Below, in pieces: positions 26,028 to 34,742 of a stretch of 64,000 nt of DNA. How positions within the stretch are numbered: position 1 is the stretch's first letter; every line of letters begins with the position of its first letter. Location: NCBI RefSeq assembly GCF_900119825.1, contig NZ_FPKR01000003.1:62001-126000 (forward strand), given 5' to 3'. A program made the position numbers and the translations under genes. Below the pieces are notes generated by a model. It saw nothing but the letters and a program-made list of their open reading frames with translations. It did no database searches and was not told where the DNA came from. Origin of the DNA: Chitinimonas taiwanensis DSM 18899. Its GTDB lineage: Bacteria > Pseudomonadota > Gammaproteobacteria > Burkholderiales > Chitinimonadaceae.

Positions 26028-27592
26028 AAATCCGCGCCCAAGTTGGCATGGTGCTGAATCTGGACAAGTGCATCGGCTGCCATACCTGTTCGGTGACCTG
26101 CAAGAACGTCTGGACCAGCCGCGATGGCGTCGAATACGCCTGGTTCAATAATGTGGAAACCAAGCCTGGCATTGGCTACCCGAAGGAGTGGGAAAACCAG
26201 ACTAAGTGGAATGGCGGCTGGAAGCGTAATGCCGCGGGCAAGCTGGAGCCACGTCAGGGTGGCAAGCTGAAGATCCTGGCCAATCTGTTCGCCAACCCGA
26301 ACCTGCCGGCCATCGACGACTACTACGAGCCGTTCACCTACGACTACGAGCATCTGAAGAATGCGCCGCTGAGCCAGACCCCGCCCACCGCGCGGCCGGT
26401 GTCGGTGCTTACCGGCAAGAAGATGGACAAGATCGAATGGGGTCCGAACTGGGAAGACGACCTCGGCGGCGAGTTCAGCTCGCGTAGCCGCGATGCGCTG
26501 TTCGAGGGCGTGCAGAAGGAGCTGTACTCGACCTTCGAGTCGACCTTCATGATGTATCTGCCGCGCCTGTGCGAGCACTGTCTGAACCCGACCTGCGTGG
26601 CGTCCTGCCCGTCCGGTTCGATCTACAAGCGCGAGGACGACGGCATCGTGCTGGTCGACCAGGACAAGTGCCGCGGCTGGCGCATGTGCATCTCGGGCTG
26701 CCCGTACAAGAAGATTTATTACAACTGGCAGAGCGGCAAGGCCGAGAAGTGCACCTTCTGCTTCCCGCGCATCGAAGCCGGCCAGCCCACGGTCTGCTCG
26801 GAAACCTGTGTAGGCCGCATCCGTTACCTGGGTGTGCTGCTGTACGACGCCGACCTGATCGAAGCGGCCGCGTCCACGCCGAACGAGCAGGACCTGTACG
26901 AAGAACAGCTGAAGGTCTTCCTCGACCCGCACTCGCCGGCCGTGATTGCCGAGGCGCGCAAGCAGGGCATTCCGGAAAGCTGGCTGGAAGCGGCGCGTAA
27001 GAGCCCGGTCTACAAGATGGCCTGCGAGTGGAAGGTGGCCTTTCCGCTGCACCCCGAGTACCGCACCCTGCCCATGGTCTGGTACATCCCGCCGCTCTCA
27101 CCCATCCAGGGCGCGGCCGAGGCCGGGCGCATGCCGCATCGCACCGTGGGCGACACCATCATCCCCGATGTGAAGAGCCTGCGTATCCCGGTGCGCTACC
27201 TGGCCAATCTCTTGACGGCCGGCAAGGAAAAGCCGGTGGTCACCGCGCTGGAACGCATGATCGCCATGCGCGCCTTCAAGCGCAGCGAGGTCGTGCATGG
27301 CAAGGCCGAAACCAGTCTGATCGAGAAGGTGGGTCTGGACGCGGCCACTGTGGAAGACATGTACCAGATCATGGCGATTGCCAATTACGAAGACCGCTTC
27401 GTGATTCCGACCAGCCATAAGGAAATGGTCGAGGACAGCTTCAATGACAAGGGCAGCTGCGGCTTCACCTTTGGCAATGGTTGCTCGGGGGGGACTTCGG
27501 AGGGTTCGCTGTTCGGCAAGAAGCCGCAGGGCAGCGTGATCTTTGTCGACATGCCCAAGTCGCGCAAGAAGCCAGTGACAACGGAGGAGTAA
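26024..27592 (+). CDS. narH: respiratory nitrate reductase beta subunit
   Basis: 522 residues with the four Fe-S cluster motifs of NarH: NLDKCIGCHTCSVTCKNVW near the N-terminus, CEHCLNPTCVASCPSG, and CRGWRMCISGCPYKK, where Trp replaces one Cys as in the 3Fe-4S cluster of the family, then KCTFC. It carries electrons from NarI hemes to NarG. It starts within the stop of narG (ATGA). A 73-bp gap precedes narJ. Confidence 0.97.
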   Translation: MKIRAQVGMVLNLDKCIGCHTCSVTCKNVWTSRDGVEYAWFNNVETKPGIGYPKEWENQTKWNGGWKRNAAGKLEPRQGGKLKILANLFANPNLPAIDDYYEPFTYDYEHLKNAPLSQTPPTARPVSVLTGKKMDKIEWGPNWEDDLGGEFSSRSRDALFEGVQKELYSTFESTFMMYLPRLCEHCLNPTCVASCPSGSIYKREDDGIVLVDQDKCRGWRMCISGCPYKKIYYNWQSGKAEKCTFCFPRIEAGQPTVCSETCVGRIRYLGVLLYDADLIEAAASTPNEQDLYEEQLKVFLDPHSPAVIAEARKQGIPESWLEAARKSPVYKMACEWKVAFPLHPEYRTLPMVWYIPPLSPIQGAAEAGRMPHRTVGDTIIPDVKSLRIPVRYLANLLTAGKEKPVVTALERMIAMRAFKRSEVVHGKAETSLIEKVGLDAATVEDMYQIMAIANYEDRFVIPTSHKEMVEDSFNDKGSCGFTFGNGCSGGTSEGSLFGKKPQGSVIFVDMPKSRKKPVTTEE

Positions 27593-27665
27593 ACGACAGG
27601 GGAGGGCGCGCAGCCTTCCGGGACGTTGTGCTGCGCGATCTTCCCCATCGTTTCAGGAGCCCACC

Positions 27666-28403
27666 ATGAGCCTTTACCGAATTCTTTCCGCCCTGCTTAC
27701 CTACCCGGAGCAGGACTTGATCGACGCGCTGGTCGAAATCGACGACGCGCTCGATGCCTATCCGGACGCGCAGGAAACCTTGAGCCCGCTGACCGACTAC
27801 TTCAAGCAGCACGGTCTTGTGGCCTTGCAGGAGAACTATGTCGGCACCTTCGACCGCAGCCCTGCGCACTCGCTGCATCTGTTTGAGCATGTGCATGGCG
27901 AAAGCCGCGACCGTGGTCAGGCCATGGTCGACCTGCTGCAGGAATACCAGCGCAACGGCTTCGAACCCGACGCTGCCGAGCTGCCCGACCATGTACCGCT
28001 GTTTCTCGAGTACCTGAGCCTGGTCGAGCCCGAGCAGGCCCAGGCCCTGCTCGGCGATGCGATCCATGTGCTGGCCGCCATCGGCAAGCGCTTGGCCCGC
28101 AACGACAGCCCGTATGCGAGCGTGTTTGTCGTGCTGTGTTCGCTGACCGATGTGGTGCCACTGGAACAGACCGACCCACCGGTACGCGATATGGACGAGG
28201 CGATGGAAACCTTCGGCCCTGGTGCCGACGGCGTCGAACCGCTGCTCAAGCCCAGCCTGAACGGCACCCATACCGTGCAGTTTTACCCGCGTGCTCACCC
28301 CTCTCCCACCGGGAGAGGGGCCGGGGGTGAGGGGGCATTGTATGCCTCCGCCGCCGTCCCTCCCTCACCCCAACCCCTCTCCCGCGAGGAGAGGGGCTTG
28401 TAA
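27666..28403 (+). CDS. narJ: nitrate reductase assembly chaperone with a repeat-encoded C-terminal tail
   Basis: 245 residues. The first 209 form the all-helical NarJ/TorD-type chaperone (YPEQDLIDALVEI, HLFEHVHGESRDRG, LPDHVPLFLEYLSLV) that inserts the molybdenum cofactor into NarG and guides its docking on NarI. From about residue 210 the frame runs through a palindromic repeat, giving a low-complexity Pro/Gly/Ser tail ending SREERGL. The tail is not NarJ-like; the element probably replaced or displaced the native 3' end. The core seems intact, so function is likely kept. Confidence 0.93.
   Translation: MSLYRILSALLTYPEQDLIDALVEIDDALDAYPDAQETLSPLTDYFKQHGLVALQENYVGTFDRSPAHSLHLFEHVHGESRDRGQAMVDLLQEYQRNGFEPDAAELPDHVPLFLEYLSLVEPEQAQALLGDAIHVLAAIGKRLARNDSPYASVFVVLCSLTDVVPLEQTDPPVRDMDEAMETFGPGADGVEPLLKPSLNGTHTVQFYPRAHPSPTGRGAGGEGALYASAAVPPSPQPLSREERGL
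28294..28400. repeat. REP/MITE-like palindrome pair inside the 3' end of narJ
   Basis: Second copy of the element seen at 6730-6842: CCCCTCTCCCACCGGGAGAG, then GGGGGTGAGGG, a middle of about 35 bases, then CTCACCCCAACCCCTCTCCC and GCGAGGAGAGGGG. Arms are inverted to each other. The narJ stop (28401-28403) lies right at its right edge, 15 bases before the narI start. Confidence 0.85.
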
Positions 28404-28418
28404 GCCTTGGAGACCATC

Positions 28419-29102
28419 ATGAGCTACCTGCACCAATTCATCTTCGGCATCTATCCGTATATCGCCTTTGCCATCTTCATCTTCGGCAGCCTGGCGCGCT
28501 TCGAGCGCGAGCAATACACCTGGAAGAGCGACAGCTCGCAGCTGCTGCATCGCGGCAATTTGCGTCTGGGCAATATCCTGTTTCACCTTGGCATCATCGG
28601 CCTGTTCTTCGGCCACCTGGTCGGCCTGCTCACCCCGGTGGCGGTATGGGATGCGCTGGGTGTGACCCATAGCTTCAAACAAGGCTTTGCCATGGCCGCC
28701 GGCGGTGTGATGGGCGGGATCTGCCTGTTGGGCCTCGTCATCCTGCTGCATCGTCGCCTCAGTGACCCGCGCATCGCCGCGGTGACCAAGCCGGGCGATA
28801 AGGTGCTGCTGCTGTGGATTCTGATCACCCTGCTCTTGGGCCTGTCGACCATCTTTGTTTCCGCCCAGCATATGGACGGCCATGAAATGGTGCTGCTGAT
28901 GAGCTGGGCCCAGCACATCGTGACCCTGAAGGGCGATGCCCCGGCCTTTATCGTCGGTGCGCACTGGCTGTTCAAAGCCCATTTGTTCATGGGCATGAGC
29001 TTGTTTGCGATCTTCCCCTTCACCCGCCTCGTGCATGTGTGGAGCGGCTTTGGCTCGGTCACCTATCTGGGCCGTGCCTGGCAGCTGGTCCGTCCGCGCT
29101 GA
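28419..29102 (+). CDS. narI: respiratory nitrate reductase gamma subunit, cytochrome b
   Basis: 227 residues with five membrane helices and the His ligands of two b hemes (NILFHLGIIGLFFGHLVG in helix 2; AHWLFKAHLFMG in helix 5). It oxidises quinol and anchors NarGH to the membrane. The ATG at 28419 has GGAG 6 bases upstream and gives MSYLHQFIFG, typical of NarI; the TTG at 28407 is rejected. It follows the narJ repeat by only 15 bases, so the repeat must be read through for expression. Confidence 0.95.
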   Translation: MSYLHQFIFGIYPYIAFAIFIFGSLARFEREQYTWKSDSSQLLHRGNLRLGNILFHLGIIGLFFGHLVGLLTPVAVWDALGVTHSFKQGFAMAAGGVMGGICLLGLVILLHRRLSDPRIAAVTKPGDKVLLLWILITLLLGLSTIFVSAQHMDGHEMVLLMSWAQHIVTLKGDAPAFIVGAHWLFKAHLFMGMSLFAIFPFTRLVHVWSGFGSVTYLGRAWQLVRPR

Positions 29103-29164
29103 GCGTGTTTCACGCTGGCCGTCGCCCGCCGGCGGCCAGCCCCTTCCCCGAATCGAAACCCATC

Positions 29165-29953
29165 ATGTCTCTTCGTTTCAGCAAGCTCCTGTTCGCGGCC
29201 AGCCTGGTGCTGGCCCCAGCGCTCCTGCCGCTGATGGCGGGCACCACCCAGTCCGCCAGCGCGCTGGACGCCATCAACCTGGCTGGCCGGCAGCGCATGC
29301 TCAGCCAGCGCATCGTGAAGAACTACACCCAGCTGGGGCTGGGCGTGCTGAGCGAGGCGGCCGAACGACAGCTGCGCGACTCGGTGGCCCGCTTCGATGC
29401 CAGCCAGCAGCAGCTGCAACAGCAGCTGGCGCCCTGGCCGGCCAGCCAGGATGAGCTGGCGCGGCTGGCTGCCGAATGGCAGCGGCTCAAGCCCATGCTG
29501 GCTCAGCGGCCGGGCCGCGACAGCAGCCGCCAGGTCGAGCAGCAGGCCGAGGCGGTGCTGGGCGCCAGTCATGTGCTGACCCTGAGCCTGCAGGAGCAGA
29601 GCGGCACCGATAGCGGTCGCTGGGTCAATCTGGCCGGCCGCACGCGCATGCTCAGCCAGCGCCTGGCCAAGTACGCGCTGCTGCAGAAGCTGGGTGTGGA
29701 TGGTGCAGTGCAGCGGGATGCGACCGAGCAGGCACGTACCGAGCTCGGTGGCGCGCTGGACAGCTTGCAACGCGCGCCGGTCAACAGCCCGGCCATCCGT
29801 CGCCAGTTGGAGCTGGCCAAGCAGCAATGGCAATTCCTGGAAAACGCACTGAATCAGCCGCAAGGCGATGTCGCGCATATCGCCACCACCAGCGAACGCC
29901 TGGTGGAGGTGATGGACGAGGTGACCCGGCTGTATAGCGCCGGGCCGAAATAG
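29165..29953 (+). CDS. free periplasmic protein with two NarX/PilJ-type P-box repeats
   Basis: 262 residues: signal peptide or single anchor (residues 1 to about 35), then two similar halves. Each begins with a box like the nitrate-binding P-box of NarX: INLAGRQRMLSQRI at 37-50 and VNLAGRTRMLSQRL at 154-167; NarX in this window has INDTGSLRMRANR. The remainder is Gln-rich helix, as expected for the NIT/PilJ four-helix sensor domain. There is no kinase, HAMP or methyl-accepting region. It lies 62 bp after narI, probably in the nar operon. A free nitrate/nitrite-binding or NarX-modulating protein is the likely role, by inference. Confidence 0.8.
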   Translation: MSLRFSKLLFAASLVLAPALLPLMAGTTQSASALDAINLAGRQRMLSQRIVKNYTQLGLGVLSEAAERQLRDSVARFDASQQQLQQQLAPWPASQDELARLAAEWQRLKPMLAQRPGRDSSRQVEQQAEAVLGASHVLTLSLQEQSGTDSGRWVNLAGRTRMLSQRLAKYALLQKLGVDGAVQRDATEQARTELGGALDSLQRAPVNSPAIRRQLELAKQQWQFLENALNQPQGDVAHIATTSERLVEVMDEVTRLYSAGPK

Positions 29954-30017
29954 GCACAGCGGCAGCAGCTTCTGCCCGAACGCACGGCCGGCGCGTTGCC
30001 GGCACAAGGAGTACAGC

Positions 30018-30764
30018 ATGGCTATCGTCATCAATGGTTATGAAATCGAAGACGCCGAGGTCGAGCGCGAGCTGCCGCTGCATCAGGATGCGGCCAACCC
30101 GCTCAAGCGCGCGGTGACTACCCTGGCGCTGCGGCGCATCCTGCTCGACGAGGCGGCACGTCTGGGCCTGCCCGCCGCCAGCGAGGAAGCCGCCATCGAG
30201 GCATTGCTGGCCGCCGAGGTGCAGGTGCCCGAACCGGACGAGGCGAGCTGCCTGCGTCATTACCAGCAGTATCCGCAGCGCTTTACCGTGGGTGAGCTGG
30301 TCGAGGTCGATCACATCCTGTTCCAGATCACCGAGCGCGTGCCGCTGGAAGCGCTGCGCGAGCTGGCCGAACAAAGCTTGCAGGAACTGCTGGCCGAGCC
30401 GACGCGTTTTGCCGAGCTGGCGCGCAGTCTGTCCAACTGCCCATCTGGCGAGGTGGGCGGCAATCTTGGCCAGCTCAGCCGCGGTGACACGGTGCCGGAA
30501 TTCGAGCGCGTGGTGTTTGCCATGAACCCGGGTGAGATTCTGCCCCGCCTCTTGGAAACCCGTTTTGGCCTGCATATCGTGCGCGTGGCGCGCCGTATCG
30601 AGGGGCGTGTGCTGCCTTTCGAGCGTGTGCAAGCCCATATCGGCGAGGCCCTGCAGGCAGCCAGCCGCGATGCAGCCTGGCGCCAGTACCTGCAACTGCT
30701 GGTGGGCCGGGCCAAGATCGAGGGGATTACCCTGGAAGGCGCCGACAGCCCGCTGGTGCAGTAA
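30018..30764 (+). CDS. parvulin-type peptidyl-prolyl isomerase of the nar operon (NifM-like)
   Basis: 248 residues: an N-terminal helical chaperone-like part (about 1-90), then a parvulin domain (about 92-215) with VDHILFQITERV, LAEPTRFAELARSLSNCPSG, GGNLGQLSRGDTVPEFERVV and TRFGLHIVRVARR. There is no signal peptide, so it acts in the cytoplasm, presumably in folding a nar product. A parvulin gene next to narI is common in pseudomonads and betaproteobacteria. AAGGAG precedes the ATG. Confidence 0.9.
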   Translation: MAIVINGYEIEDAEVERELPLHQDAANPLKRAVTTLALRRILLDEAARLGLPAASEEAAIEALLAAEVQVPEPDEASCLRHYQQYPQRFTVGELVEVDHILFQITERVPLEALRELAEQSLQELLAEPTRFAELARSLSNCPSGEVGGNLGQLSRGDTVPEFERVVFAMNPGEILPRLLETRFGLHIVRVARRIEGRVLPFERVQAHIGEALQAASRDAAWRQYLQLLVGRAKIEGITLEGADSPLVQ

Positions 30765-30856
30765 GCACCTCGCTATCCCATTTGCGCCCAGTGTGCGACT
30801 GGCTGAGGCCAGTCCCGCCGCCTAGCCACCACGCCATTCACTTCAGGGAATTGACC

Positions 30857-31261
30857 ATGCAACTTGCCTCATTCGCCGACTTGCTGCAGGCCGCCCAGCA
30901 GCAGGACCAGCCGCAAAGGCTGCTGTTCGTGTTTGCCGCGGCCGAGCTGCCCAGCGATGCCACGCCGGCGCAACGCGCCCGCTTCGAAGCTGGCCAAGGC
31001 GGTGCGCTGGTGCCACGTATGTGCGTGGACAAGTTGCCTGCCGAGCTGGCCGACTTCGCCAGCCTGGCCGCCGAGGCGGCCCAGATGGGGCAGCACTGGC
31101 AGTTGATGTTCGCCGCCAGCCTGTCCGGCCGCGCCGGCCAACCGCCCAGCAGCGCCGAGGCCGAGCCGCATCTGAACCGCATGATCGAGGCCATCCAACA
31201 GGGCCATCTACAGTCCTTCCTGGCTTTCGATCGTCAGGGCGAGCTGCTGATGCTGCACTGA
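30857..31261 (+). CDS. small conserved protein of the nar cluster, function unknown
   Basis: 134 residues from the ATG at 30857 (AGGG 11 bases upstream). The protein begins MQLASFADLLQAAQQQDQPQ and holds LLFVFAAAELP, FEAGQGGALVPRMCVDK and RMIEAIQQGH-QSFLAFD. It is acidic and soluble with one Cys. I recall similar proteins being labelled ribonucleotide reductase subunit alpha in databases; nothing here resembles a reductase and I do not trust that label. Its place after the parvulin suggests co-expression with nitrate reductase. Confidence 0.7.
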   Translation: MQLASFADLLQAAQQQDQPQRLLFVFAAAELPSDATPAQRARFEAGQGGALVPRMCVDKLPAELADFASLAAEAAQMGQHWQLMFAASLSGRAGQPPSSAEAEPHLNRMIEAIQQGHLQSFLAFDRQGELLMLH

Positions 31262-31276
31262 ACGCCCCAGCCTGCG

Positions 31277-33052
31277 CTAATGCGCGCGGTTGGTTTCGCT
31301 GAGCCGGCGCAGCGAGGCCTCCAGGTTCCGGATGCGCCCGATTGATTCCTCTACCAGGCCGGCGATCTCGTGCGAGGAGCTGGCCGACTGCACAGCCAGC
31401 TTGCGCACCTCGTCCGCCACCACGGCGAAGCCACGTCCTTGCTCGCCGGCGCGCGCTGCCTCGATGGCGGCGTTCAGGGCGAGCAGATTGGTCTGCTTGG
31501 AAATCTGGTTGATGGTCTCGATGATCTGGCGGATCTGCTCGCTCGAGGCGATTACCTGATGCATCTCTTGCTCGGTGACCCGCTCCGCCTCCATCTTCGA
31601 GGTGATATCCACGCCATAGCTGACGATATGCCTGACCCGTCCCTTGGCATCGGTAATTGGGGAGATGCTGGCATTCATCAGCACCTGTGAGCCATCGCGA
31701 CGGAACAGCTGGCATTCGGCCGCGATCTGCTCGCCGCCCAGCAGGCGCTGGAAACGTTCTGGGCCGAGAATCTCGGGCAGGGTGCGTGCCTTGGGCAAGA
31801 GCTCGGCTAGGTTGGGGTAGTCGAGGTGCTCGATGATGAAAGAATTGGCCTCCACCAGCCTGCCCTGGATATCCCAGCGCGCGACCCCATTGGTCACATC
31901 GATGGCGGCAAAGCGTTTGCTGTACTCAAGCTCGCGCTCCTTGGTGCTGCTGATATTGGCCTGCACCGAGACGAAATTGATCAGCCGACCCTCGGCGTCG
32001 AAGATCGGGTTGATCGCCAGTGAAATCCAATATTCGCGCCCCTGCTTGTCGTAATTGAGAATCTCACCATTGAAGGCCTTGCGCGCCTTCAAGCTCGCCC
32101 GGATGTCAGCCACGGTGGCCGGGTCGGTCGCCTCGCCCTGCAGCAGCTCGCCGGGTTTGCGGCCAAGCATCTCCTCGGCGCTATAGCCTGTCATGCGCAC
32201 AAAGCCCTGGTTGACGAAGATCACCGCGCCGGCCGCATCCGTCACCAGCGCGGCATTATCGGTTTCGTTCACCACCAGCGACATCAGCCGGAAGGCGGTC
32301 TGGCGGCGCACCTGTTCGCTGATGTCTGACGCGTACTTGACCACCTTGATCAGCTTGCCGTCCGGGCTGCGGATCGGGTTATAGGTGGCATGGATCCATA
32401 CCTCCTTGCCGCCCTTGCCGATGCGCCGGTAATCGGCGGTCTGGTATTCACCCTCGCGCAGGCGCTGCCAGAAGCGGCTGTATTCGGTGCTGGCCGCTTC
32501 CTCGGCCGCCACGAACAGGCGGTGGTGCTTGCCCTTGATCTCGGCCAACTGGTAGCCCATCAGGTTCAGGAAGTTCGCGTTGGCATACAGGATATGCCCG
32601 TCGAGATCGAACTCGATCACGGCTTCGGCGCGATCGATGGCGGCTAGCTGCGCGCTGTAATCGGCATTGCGCAGCACCTGCTCGGTCACATCGGAGGCGA
32701 ACTTGATCACCTTGCTGACCTTGCCGCGGCTGCGTATTGGCACATAGGACGCCTGTATCCACACTTCGCGGCCACCCTTGGCGAGGCGCTTGAAGCAGGC
32801 GGTCTGCGCCTCGCCTGCGCGCAGGCGCTCCCAGAACTGCCGGTAGGCATCGCTCTGCGCGGTGGCCGGGTCCACGAACAGGCGGTGGTGTTGACCGAGG
32901 ATCTCAGCCGCCTGATAGCCCATCAGGCGCAGGAAGATCGGATTGGCATGCTCTATGCAACCATCGGTACGGAACTGTATGACGGCCTGGGCGCTATTGA
33001 GCGCCTGTACGACATCGCCAGCGGCAAGCCAGCGCTGAATCCAGCGGAGCAT
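31277..33052 (-). CDS. soluble four-PAS chemoreceptor with short signalling tip (BdlA-like)
   Basis: 591 residues without membrane segments or HAMP. Four PAS domains in a row: about 15-130, 135-255, 260-375 and 385-490. The first two are near copies ([20 protein letters not shown] versus [20 protein letters not shown]). The last 100 residues hold the MCP hairpin tip ([33 protein letters not shown]) with very short flanking coiled coils and little room for methylation helices. It resembles BdlA/Aer-like cytoplasmic redox or oxygen sensors. Convergent with the nar operon; it may link respiration to taxis or dispersal. Confidence 0.88.
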   Translation of the reverse strand: MLRWIQRWLAAGDVVQALNSAQAVIQFRTDGCIEHANPIFLRLMGYQAAEILGQHHRLFVDPATAQSDAYRQFWERLRAGEAQTACFKRLAKGGREVWIQASYVPIRSRGKVSKVIKFASDVTEQVLRNADYSAQLAAIDRAEAVIEFDLDGHILYANANFLNLMGYQLAEIKGKHHRLFVAAEEAASTEYSRFWQRLREGEYQTADYRRIGKGGKEVWIHATYNPIRSPDGKLIKVVKYASDISEQVRRQTAFRLMSLVVNETDNAALVTDAAGAVIFVNQGFVRMTGYSAEEMLGRKPGELLQGEATDPATVADIRASLKARKAFNGEILNYDKQGREYWISLAINPIFDAEGRLINFVSVQANISSTKERELEYSKRFAAIDVTNGVARWDIQGRLVEANSFIIEHLDYPNLAELLPKARTLPEILGPERFQRLLGGEQIAAECQLFRRDGSQVLMNASISPITDAKGRVRHIVSYGVDITSKMEAERVTEQEMHQVIASSEQIRQIIETINQISKQTNLLALNAAIEAARAGEQGRGFAVVADEVRKLAVQSASSSHEIAGLVEESIGRIRNLEASLRRLSETNRAH

Positions 33053-33198
33053 GATGGGTCCTTGTCCGGGCAGCAGGAATGGGTGGAGGCCGTCTGGCAG
33101 GGCCGGGCGGCTTGCTGCTCTCCGGTATAGAACGAAATCGCCGTAGCAGTACGCCGTCTGCCTGGCTCTGGCTGGTATGAACCGATCGCTGCCGCGGC

Positions 33199-33212
33199 TT
33201 GATCCAGATCAA
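33199..33212. promoter_or_regulatory. perfect FNR/DNR box upstream of trhP
   Basis: TTGAT-CCAG-ATCAA matches the consensus exactly, and the flanking GGC/GCC extends the dyad. It lies 75 bases before the trhP start, and 147 bases from the start of the divergent chemoreceptor, so it could serve either gene. Confidence 0.85.
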
Positions 33213-33286
33213 GCCATCGCGCCGCATGCCTGCCTGGTGTCGGCCGGCTCGCTAAACTGGCAGGTTTGAACCACGAGCCAGCCCCC

Positions 33287-34654
33287 ATGCCCGTACCCAA
33301 ACCTGAACTGCTGCTGCCGGCGGGCGATCTGGACCGCATGCGTACCGCCTTCGATTTCGGTGCGGATGCCGTGTATGCCGGTCAGCCGCGCTATTCGCTG
33401 CGCGCGCGCAATAACGACTTCAAACTGGAAAACCTATGTCTCGGCATCGAAGAAGCGCATGCGCGCGGCAAGCAGTTCTTCGTGGCCTCCAATCTGCTGC
33501 CGCATAACGCCAAGGTGAAGACTTATCTGGCCGATATGGCGCCGGTGATTGCCATGCGCCCCGACGCGCTGATCATGGCCGATCCCGGCCTGATCATGCT
33601 GGTGCGCGAGACCTGGCCGGACATGCCCATCCACCTGAGCGTGCAGGCCAATACCGTCAACTATGCGGCGGTCAAGTTCTGGCAGGCGCTGGGGCTCACG
33701 CGCATCATCCTGTCGCGCGAGCTGTCGATCGATGAGGTGGCGGAAATCCGCCAGCTCTGCCCCGATATGGAGCTGGAAGTCTTCGTGCACGGCGCGCTGT
33801 GCATTGCCTACTCGGGCCGCTGCCTGCTGTCCGGCTATTTCAACCATCGCGATCCCAACCAGGGCACTTGCACCAATGCCTGCCGCTGGGACTACAAGCT
33901 GCATGGCGGTTGCGCCGATGGCGCCGGTCAGCTGCAGAAGATTGACCTCGACGTCGGCCGCGCCATGACAGACGCCAATCTTGCGCTGGCCAGTGCGGGC
34001 CAGGTGCCGCGCCATCCGCTCGCCGAACACGCTTATCTGATCGAGGAGGGTGGCCGACCCGGCGAGCTGATGGAAATCAGCGAGGATGAGCACGGCACCT
34101 ACATCATGAATAGCAAGGACCTGCGCGCGCTTCAGCATGTGGAACGGCTGGTGCAGATTGGCGTGGACTCGCTCAAGATCGAGGGGCGCACCAAGTCGCG
34201 CTACTACGTGGCGCGCGCCGCGCAAACCTACCGGCGCGCCATCGACGACGCGCTGGCTGGGCGGCCGTTCAACCCGGCCCTGCTGGCCGAGCTGGATGGC
34301 CTGTCCAACCGTGGCTACACCGATTACTTCTACCAGCGCCACCCGAGCCAGGAGGCGCAGAACTATCTGTACGGCCATTCGCGCTCGGCACGCAGCCAGT
34401 ATGTGGGCGATGTGCTGGCGGTGCGCGAGGGCTGGGCCGAGATCGCGGTGAAGAACAAATTCCGCCTGGGCGACCAGCTGGAGCTGATCCACCCCAGTGG
34501 CAACCAGCAGCGCCAGCTGGCCGCCCTGCAGGGTCTGGATGGACAATGGCTGGATGAAGCGCCCGGCGTTGGCCACACGGTGCGCATGCACTGGCCGGAG
34601 GCGCAGCCGGGTGCGTTGCTGGCGCGCTTCTGCGCCGATGGCGAGTTGCGTTAG
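33287..34654 (+). CDS. trhP: U32 peptidase-family tRNA hydroxylation protein
   Basis: 455 residues, matching E. coli YegQ/TrhP along its length: PELLLPAGDLDRMRTAFDFG, GADAVYAGQPRYSLRARN, IHLSVQANTVNYAAVKFWQ, and the Cys cluster HGALCIAYSGRCLLSGYFN with GTCTNACRWDY. TrhP makes 5-hydroxyuridine in tRNA using prephenate as an oxygen-independent hydroxyl source. Start at 33287 gives MPVPKPELLLP; the TTG upstream adds seven unrelated residues. A perfect FNR box upstream suggests anaerobic induction. Confidence 0.9.
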   Translation: MPVPKPELLLPAGDLDRMRTAFDFGADAVYAGQPRYSLRARNNDFKLENLCLGIEEAHARGKQFFVASNLLPHNAKVKTYLADMAPVIAMRPDALIMADPGLIMLVRETWPDMPIHLSVQANTVNYAAVKFWQALGLTRIILSRELSIDEVAEIRQLCPDMELEVFVHGALCIAYSGRCLLSGYFNHRDPNQGTCTNACRWDYKLHGGCADGAGQLQKIDLDVGRAMTDANLALASAGQVPRHPLAEHAYLIEEGGRPGELMEISEDEHGTYIMNSKDLRALQHVERLVQIGVDSLKIEGRTKSRYYVARAAQTYRRAIDDALAGRPFNPALLAELDGLSNRGYTDYFYQRHPSQEAQNYLYGHSRSARSQYVGDVLAVREGWAEIAVKNKFRLGDQLELIHPSGNQQRQLAALQGLDGQWLDEAPGVGHTVRMHWPEAQPGALLARFCADGELR

Positions 34655-34665
34655 CCACCCAAAGT

Positions 34666-34676
34666 AACTAGTCCGA
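34666..34676 (+). promoter_or_regulatory. AACTAGTCCGA element upstream of moaA
   Basis: Identical over 11 bases to the element at 19211-19221 before narK1. It lies 67 bases before the moaA start in an 88-bp gap. Confidence 0.4.
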
Positions 34677-34742
34677 CCAGCCAATGGCGCGGCGGCGCGG
34701 CTTTGCGCACAATGACAGCCAGACTCCCCTCGGGCTGTAGCC

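Noticed and set aside
30857-31261. Label ribonucleotide reductase subunit alpha for the small nar-cluster protein
   Set aside because: At 134 residues it has none of the motifs of any ribonucleotide reductase class; the label looks like a propagated error.
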